Below are positions 57,432 to 64,000 of a stretch of 64,000 bases of DNA, one piece after another (position 1 is the first letter of the stretch; each line of letters opens with the position of its first letter). This stretch comes from Anthostomella pinea. Lineage: Eukaryota > Ascomycota > Sordariomycetes > Xylariales > Xylariaceae. Under the pieces are notes generated by a model. The model had not been told where the DNA came from. It saw nothing but the letters and a program-made list of their open reading frames with translations, and searched no databases. The stretch covers positions 5,394,001-5,458,000 of the forward strand of contig CAUWAG010000020.1 in NCBI GenBank assembly GCA_963556695.1. Direction: 5' to 3'. Position numbers and translations under genes: made by a program.

Positions 57432-59285
57432 CCACCCACCACTCGGCCACCCCCACCACTCGGACGCCCAACATTAGTGGCACACGCGTAAACATCTACA
57501 ACTTCACTTACACCGATATCAGTCAATTCATGGTGTTTTCAGCTGCTAAGCGCATCATTCTGATCGTCTTTGGACGCTCAGTTATCATATCTAGCTGGGC
57601 GGCGAGTCTGCCGACCGGAACGGGTCTCCACAGGGGCTGTAATCTCCTCTTCTAACAAATCCGGGCTATCCTCTCCTCTTTCTCACTACTCAAATCTTTA
57701 ACAACCACTGGCTGTATGGCCCTGCAGCGATTTTGAGGCTGCTCTTCACTGACTGCCAGTATCTCCGGGATACTCTTGAACCGTTTATTCAGGTTAGGGA
57801 TCTTTCTGCGCTTTTTAGGGCGCATACGCTCCAGTTCTGCCTTCAGACTCTCGATCTTTTGGTCCTTTAATCCCATCTCTGCTGATTATTTCTTAAAAGC
57901 AGTGGCAACCTTGTGTAACTCTAGTCGAGTGGTTGGGGACTTGTTTTCCTTATTTCATGATCTGCCGGCTTATCTCGGGCGTCTGGAGGTCTTTAGGTTC
58001 AAAATTTTCGACCTGTTCAGGTTCAGGGGTAGCGGCCTTGTCCCTTTGGATTTATGGGTACAATAACGCCTTTTTGTGGCTAATAAGCCAGTTTCCAGTA
58101 GTTCTGAAGCCAGCCTGACAATTTTTGACTGTCAGTCCATCATTCCGCGCCTTGGCATAGCATCTAATGAAGTTGATCTTGTCTACAGGGGCAGCATCAA
58201 TTAGAGTAGCTAACTGAGCGATATACTTGCGGTAAGCAGCCTTCACGGCATTTAAGGGGCCGTTATTAAGTGTTTGAAGCCCGTGGGAGGTGTGTGCTGG
58301 CAGAAAATATAGCTGTATGTTGTTCAGGAAGCACATCGTCATGAATTCATCCTACCGCCAGGATTAGCTACATATCTATCGATTCCAAATGGAATAAAAT
58401 AGAGAAAATTAAGGGAATTAGTACTCACAGAGGTATGGCTCTTGTGCCCATTACGGAGCAGGGATACCGCTTCAGATTCATTAATTTCTCGTGTTTGGTT
58501 GGCTTAAGGGATGAAAACACTCTTTAGCCACTCTACGGCGACTGCGTTATCCGTCCACCCATTATCAGTGCATATATATTGCCAGGAGGCGACCTCTCTA
58601 AACTCCTTAAGGAACCACTGGACCTGGAGATCTGTGCCTCTTGATTTCTAGGTTACGGCAAAGAAATCTATCTATCCAGTTCTTCCTAACGGTCTCTAGT
58701 GATGCCGTTCAACTTTGAGGTAGCCTGAACAATAGCCTTAATGGCGCTATGCGATAGGGCGAGCCCCAATAACTCCTGACAAAGAATCTATTGGGCTAGG
58801 TGTGTTTACTGCTTTTTGGATAGTCTTCTTTTTGACTGTTGAGTCTCTCTTTTTAAGGTTTTGCTGTTGATGCGGTCCAATAGCGTCTGCTTAGGGATAT
58901 CCCATTTCTGAGCGGACTTTCGGACTGGCAGCTTGTTATTGGTAACATTTAGTATGACATCTGCCATAATATCCTCTGTATAAAAAGGCATTTCGAGAGT
59001 CACAATACTATATTGCATACAAAAGAAGAAGACAACCGCTCTATAAAGGGCAAATCTGCGCTTATAAGGTGTAGAAATCACGGGCGGGGGACCCCCTCAT
59101 CGCCGGGTCTAGCCAGATTGATCTAGATTGGGATAAACCCCCCAAAAAGGGCTATTCAGTGAACTAACTACGGTGTGAATACCTTCAGAAACGGCTGGAT
59201 TCGGTATAAGTGAACATGTTGACTTAATAGGGGGCTACAGCAGTTTTGGTAGTCCGAGTGGTGGGGGTGGCCGAGTGGTGGGTGG
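57432..59285 (-). mobile_element. Pogo/Fot-type DNA transposon, degraded
   Basis: About 1.85 kb bounded by perfect 34-bp inverted repeats (57432-57465 and 59252-59285). Each repeat contains CCACCACTCGG twice. The similarity may extend 7 bp outward with two mismatches. Inside lies a decayed Tc1/mariner-superfamily transposase on the minus strand. The clear TA duplication typical of pogo elements is not evident at these borders, so the exact ends are uncertain. Confidence 0.8.
57652..59081 (-). pseudogene. Fot/pogo transposase, multiple stops
   Basis: N-terminal DNA-binding part: TEDIMADVILNVTNNKLPVR, KSAQKWDIPKQTLLDRINSK and RLSKKQ (psq-type helix-turn-helix). Then come several stops. A middle part reads KEFREVASWQYICTDNGWTD and VAVEWLKSVFIP, then a damaged metal-site region (LLRNGHKSH where LDGHGSH is expected). 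A good C-terminal piece follows: CFLNNIQLYFLPAHTSHGLQ, VDKINFIRCYAKARNDGLTV and FRTTGNWLISHKKAL. The tail ends KKRRKIPNLNKRF. The order matches fungal DDE_1 transposases of about 500-550 aa. Lost catalytic residues and many stops mean it cannot be active. Confidence 0.8.
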
Positions 59286-60077
59286 ACCATGGTAGTCATG
59301 TGTAGCGCTGGGCCTTGGTCGCCTACCTACTTTCGCTCCTATATATCACACCTTCCTTCCCTTATGGTAGTGCTGTGAGATTCCTAGTATTTCATACCCA
59401 CCACCCCCGGTTCCCGGCCGAGTTCGTCGGTCTGACTCATCGAGATTATCCTTGCTGACACACCATATCAGGACGCCGTACCCCTGATCAGATTCTCAAT
59501 ATGAGGCGCTGACGAGTTCACGCCTTGTGGTTTTTCCTACAGCCCGATGGGTGGCCATATCAGGTGAACCAGATAAGTCGATACCGATACGCAGCCTCAT
59601 ACAGAGGCCATCAGGGTGCCAGGCCGAAAGTCTTGAGGGAGAAAGCCCCTGTATCCGCGTGGTATATCCACTCCTCGTCAATGGCACCATCAGGTCCGCG
59701 ACGCTCACCCTGGGATGACGCGCAGTTATGATCACAAGAAAGGCCATGGAACGGTATGACTCTCAGGTACGTCCGTCAGCGTCTCAATTATTTCGGAATC
59801 ATGCACACAAAGAAGTCCTTACAGGAGCCAGTCCTCCTAAGTGGGCACACATTCAAAACAATGTATCGATCTTCTTATATCCTGAATTTGATAAATGGTA
59901 TCTCGATAACACGACGCCTACTTCCGTCATACATCTCGTCAAATACGTGATGAGCTCCCCATTTCGGCGTTACAGCCGCTCGTCCACTTCATTTCAGTGA
60001 CCCGGGGCGGACCAATGGCATCTCCATTCCATTATCTAAGTTGCGCACTCTACCCCAGCCCAGAGACGAACAGCCGT
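59286..60077. other. Intergenic, no gene supported
   Basis: About 0.8 kb between the transposon and the 3' end of the peptide transporter gene. Open frames here look random. Confidence 0.4.
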
Positions 60078-62101
60078 CTAGGCCTTCTTCTCCTCAAGCG
60101 CAACCTGGTTGTCGGCCGGGACCCTCTCCTCGTCGCCGTCAACCCGCGCGGGCTTAAAGTCGTCGAAGCCCGTGTTCAGGACAAACTCCTCGTGGTCGAG
60201 GTGGCGGAACGTCAGGTAAAAAGCCACGCACGACACCGCGCCCGCGATGGTTGGGCCGGCAAACGCCCACACGAGGTAGGGGTCCTGGATGGCCGGGGCG
60301 GTGGCGAGGCCGATGGCGGCCGATATGGCGTTCATGAAGAGATTAACGGAGGCGACGAGTCCCTTCATGTTCTTTGGCGAGCGGCTGTAGGCGATGCCGT
60401 AGGCGGTGACGTTGACAAATATTTCAGACACGGCGCCCAGGACGACCGGGATCGAGTACAGCCCGTAGCTGACAGTCGACAGCGACTCGGCGCCCTCGGG
60501 CACGATCTTGGCGCACGTCGTGGCGCGCCAGCCGCACGGCGACGTCCTGTACACGTAGTACTGCAGCACGGCATAGCCGACGGACCCGATGGTGCCGAGC
60601 GCGAAGCCGAACGTCATGCGCGAGATGGCGCCCCAGCGGATGCCGCGCTTGCGCAGGAACGGGTACACAATGTGGTTCATCACGGGGACCACTGGGGTTT
60701 GCTTCTGTCAGCACGAGGTTCCGTATAACTTCATGGAGGAGGGCCTCATGATAGGGACGGGGTTTACTCACTAACGACAATACTGACGGCGTTCAGATTG
60801 TCGAGGAGATCGTTCGGCAAGCCCTTGGTGTCCATGCCGGCCGTTAGAGCATTGGCAGCGGCACCGAGACCGGTGTCGTTGATTTGCCAGATCGGGATGA
60901 ACAAGAATATGCCGCACGCCTGGAAGGTTCTGCGAACATCGTTGACAAACTGGTCGTCGTAGCTGAAGGTCTTGGTGCTGCCGGCGGCGCGGAGCACGCT
61001 CGGCTTGCCGGCCTCCCAAAAACCCTTGCGGCCGATCGACTTGAGGCCGCCGTGGGCGAAGATGTCGCCGAGCACCTTAAACACGTTGACGAGATCGGAG
61101 CCGCCCGGGGGCTGCTTGACCAGGCGAGGATTCAGGTAAAACAATAGGGGCGGCAACAGGAGGTATAGGATGGTCGGGATCAGGTACGCGGCCCAGTAGC
61201 CGACCAGCTTGGCCAGGTAGCTGGTGGCGATGCCGAAGGTGGAGCCGAGGTTGATCAGGAGGTAGAACCACAGCATGACACTGTTGATGCTCTCCTCGGG
61301 ATCGACGATGATGCGCTCGCCCGACTTGGCGTCAGTGATGATGTGGGCGATCTTGTGCGGGTTCTGGTCCATCAGCGTGGGAGAAATATTAGGCTTGAAC
61401 TGTGCGGCCCCGATCGCCAGAAGGTACAATGAAAAGGCGAAGGGACCGATGGCATGGCCCGACTGCAGTACTGGTGGCAGCGCAGAGATGATCATGATAG
61501 TGTGTGCTATGCCGCAGATGGCCACGCCCCAGCAGATCATCTTGAAGCGCCCGTACTTAGTGTCGGCCAGCCAGGCGAAGTAGACGGGGAGAGCGTAAGC
61601 TAGGAACTTGAAAGCTTCAGTCATAGCAGTCGCCACAACAGTCCCCTGATCCAAAGCGCCGGCAGTATAATCAGAACCCGGGGCGGCGGCTCCGGTTCCG
61701 GGTCCGTCCGGCGGTAGAGGAGCCCGGATGAAGTTCTTGTATACTTGATTACAGCCGTAGTACGAGGCACGCTCGGCGAACTCAACGGCGCAGAGGTAGT
61801 AGGCGGTGGTGGGCATCCTGCCGGCGACGCGCCGCAGCGTTGACTTCTCCTCCTCGGTTGGCAGCACCAGCCCGTCGACGGTCTCGTGGCCATCGTCCGT
61901 CGTACCCCTCACCGACGCTGCCGTGGCGTCCACTCCTAGCTTCTCGTCTAGAGCCCGCTCGTCCACTGAGGCCCGCACTGAGCCTACAGAGGCGAGGGCT
62001 GTGCCAATGGCGGAAGCAGTGTCTGAAGGGCAGTGAGTTCAGTATGTAGGCCAACCAGCTCCAATGGGGTCTGAATCGTTTGAAGCTGACTTACCCGCCA
62101 T
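60078..62101 (-). CDS. PTR2-type proton-coupled oligopeptide transporter
   Basis: Three exons, 62095-62101 (only 7 nt, MA plus one base), 60772-62022 and 60078-60691, give 623 aa. Introns use GTAAGT/TTCAG and GTGAGT/CCCAG; the second joins VSIVV to MVPVMNHIVYP in frame. The protein has about twelve membrane segments and the POT-family signatures: EFAERASYYG, LADTKYGRFKMI and FKPNISPTLMDQNP. A large loop with LVKQPPGGSDL and SYDDQFVNDVRRTF precedes the last half, as in fungal Ptr2. Known role: uptake of di- and tripeptides at the plasma membrane with protons. The tiny first exon is typical enough in fungi but rests only on splice sites; a start at the downstream Met gives a shorter N-terminus. 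Confidence 0.9.
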
Positions 62102-64000
62102 CGTGAAGACAGTTTCTCACGAGAGCAGATGAGGGTCTAGTCTGCCTGTCTGGTGTCTGGGAGCCTTCCTCTAGGTCAAGAGGTGAAGTGAGGCAGAAGT
62201 AACAGAGCCTGATCCTAAACTGAAGAAGAGGAGAACCTGCAGACGGACGGGTGCAGGTAGGTGCAACGCTGTGCGTGCAGGTTTATATCAGTCAATTTAC
62301 TTCTAAGCAGCAACCTGACAGCCCACGCCTGCATTCGCTCGCCCTACACTCTTGGCCAGGCCCTACATTGACTGACCCTCTCGAACCCTGATCATCAGTG
62401 ATCCCGGCGATCATAGACTCGGCCAGATGGCTGGGCAACTCATCAGACGCTCCGGCCATCCAGTATTACACACACGTCAGCTTCCTCCTGAAGATAAGGT
62501 TCTGTCAGGTAGCCAGTGGGGGCTCGCAGATAGAAGGACATAGGAATCAACCTGCAGTCGGTTATCCTCTCCCAAACAGCCCAGACTGCAGACTCTGCTG
62601 GCTTGGTATCACTCGTTGAGCAGTGGTTGTGTTACCGCCTGTCCTGGTTCAGGCTGCCAGGGCAATATCGAAACGACCGTAAATGTCGGCCAATGGTGTT
62701 TGGAGCCCTACTCTGACGAGTATCGCCTCAGATGTCGCGATTGCAGAGCCTGCCTCGCATACGCCCCCAATGCTCCCTCCCGCCAAGCGATGTTGGTGGC
62801 GGGTAAATGCCCAAGCCAGAGCATTGTCCGACAAGTCCAAGGTCTCCAAGAGGTCAGGACCGGGTCCTCTGCTCCTCAGGGCGTCCGTCCAATGTTGGGT
62901 ACGAAACCGACGACGGCCATGCCAGATAGAGAGACAGGAAATATTTCCTCTCGGAGAGTGACCAGATATCCAAGAACCGCCCGCAGCCACAGCACCCCCG
63001 CTCCAACCTCACCTCGGCGACTTGGTCTGCCGAGTCTCCCCATCCTGCGGGTTTGCCAAGGGCCAAGCCTCGAAGCGAGACCAACAAAGCCGATAGCATT
63101 TGCAACATTGCCTCTTGCTCTTCGCTTCTTCCCCAGGTGTCGTCCACTTTGGGTAGGTGAGCGTGCTGATAAGGCGTCGCTTGGCGTCTCTTGGCCTCTA
63201 ACAAACAAATCAGAAGAGGGGTTTCTTCCACTGGATGCGACGTTGCAACGAAAGGGCAGAAACCCCTACTATAACACTATAGGCCCGGGGAGCGAACGGT
63301 GCGGGTGTGTCGCATTACCGCCACGCTACTCACGCATGGAAGCGCATTCCAAAGCACGTGTTCCCCAGTCGTTATCACGTACACCATTCGCATCAGTCCC
63401 GCAAGTTCGGGACGGCCGTCTGATTCTGTCACTCAGCTGCATGCAGTCGAGATTTGGGAGAAGCTCTAGATCTTGACGAACGGGGGCTGGCAGGGAGGGT
63501 GATGCGATTGCTAGGCTTGAGGCGATTTACAGTCTGTACATATTACGCCTGGGGCGGGCAGGCGGCTTAGTTACCTCAATGCGAAAGGCCCATCAAAACT
63601 TTCGAAGAATGTAACGACTTGGAACGGGCCAAGGTTATCTCTGTTGCGTGGCTTGCCAAGTCAACGTAGGTCTTACCCCTGCAGTCGACGAACCGCTTCT
63701 ATGTGCGGTCTGCGCCGTTGTCAGGCTTGAAAGCTTGTGCTACGAAGCTAAGTTATTGGCCTACTATTTCGAATCGCTTGATGATTCCAGCTTCACAATT
63801 TCGACATATCTTGCGCGAATCAGGCTGCCTTCGTAGGCACGTACCTGGCATTCAAGAGATCGGATTCTCTCCCCGCTGTCTCCCCAAGGAGGAACGACAA
63901 TCACTTGGCGATGACTCATCGAGCCAATAATGCGAGCATGTTGGTCGCACAAGCAGGCAAGCAAGCAGGCAAACGACCACGGCACAGCAACTAGCGCAGA
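62102..64000. other. Promoter side of the PTR2-like gene, otherwise nothing supported
   Basis: The first 300 nt should carry the transporter's 5' UTR and promoter. A 286-codon open frame (62616-63476, plus) and its antisense counterpart have no recognisable domain and irregular composition, so I do not call them genes. Near 63951 a short GCAAGCAG repeat is visible. Confidence 0.4.

Noticed and set aside
62616..63476. 286-codon plus-strand open frame
   Set aside because: Composition is irregular, the antisense strand is equally open, and no family features are visible.
1..64000. tRNA, rRNA and CRISPR features
   Set aside because: No T-arm-like motifs in a cloverleaf context, no rRNA blocks and no regularly spaced repeats with unique spacers were noticed; CRISPR arrays are not expected in a fungal nucleus.

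Overview
The window is nuclear DNA of a filamentous ascomycete (Pezizomycotina, most likely Sordariomycetes). Genes are split by short introns of about 55-120 nt with GT...AG borders and CTAAC-type branch points. The products are typical fungal housekeeping proteins. Gene-rich, GC-balanced DNA alternates with very AT-rich blocks carrying repeats mutated in the manner of repeat-induced point mutation (RIP).

About 1-41.1 kb is mostly ordinary euchromatin. In order it holds: a Bli-4-like short-chain dehydrogenase (minus); a Zrc1/Cot1-like vacuolar zinc transporter (plus); a secreted or Golgi HtrL/YibB-like protein (minus); a large Lst4/folliculin-interacting protein (plus); histidinol-phosphatase His2 (minus); an RBM26/27 (fission yeast Rmn1) type RNA-binding protein (plus); a GH128/Asl1-like glucanase (plus); a Vcx1-type vacuolar Ca2+/H+ exchanger (plus); a DUF1203 protein (minus); and an Ada-type zinc/methyl-sensor transcription factor (minus). 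Between them lie decayed genes: the C-terminus of an MFS transporter, a purine-biosynthesis GARS domain, and an F-box/ankyrin gene broken by two stops and two compensating indels.

About 41.3-59.3 kb is an accessory, transposon-dominated island. It holds two LTR families with copies in both orientations, and a 6.1-kb Ty1/copia element on the minus strand. That element's gag-pol reading frame stays in one frame over about 5.15 kb and is broken only by stop codons. A decayed pogo/Fot-type DNA transposon has recognisable inverted repeats. Gene relics here are a glutathione S-transferase and a PTH11-like rhodopsin-domain gene that appears to contain an internal inversion. One intact O-methyltransferase gene sits among them. 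The AT-rich spacers carry no credible genes.

About 60.1-62.1 kb returns to normal sequence with a PTR2 oligopeptide transporter (minus). The last 1.9 kb shows nothing I can support.

The intact genes do not form an obvious pathway cluster. Two vacuolar ion transporters (zinc, calcium) and an amino-acid-responsive theme (Lst4 in TORC1 signalling, His2, PTR2) are present, but they are spread out and probably coincidental. I found no convincing new multi-gene system. The most unusual items are the micro-inverted pseudogene, the one-frame copia polyprotein with stops only, and the Ada-like fungal regulator with all four metal-binding cysteines.
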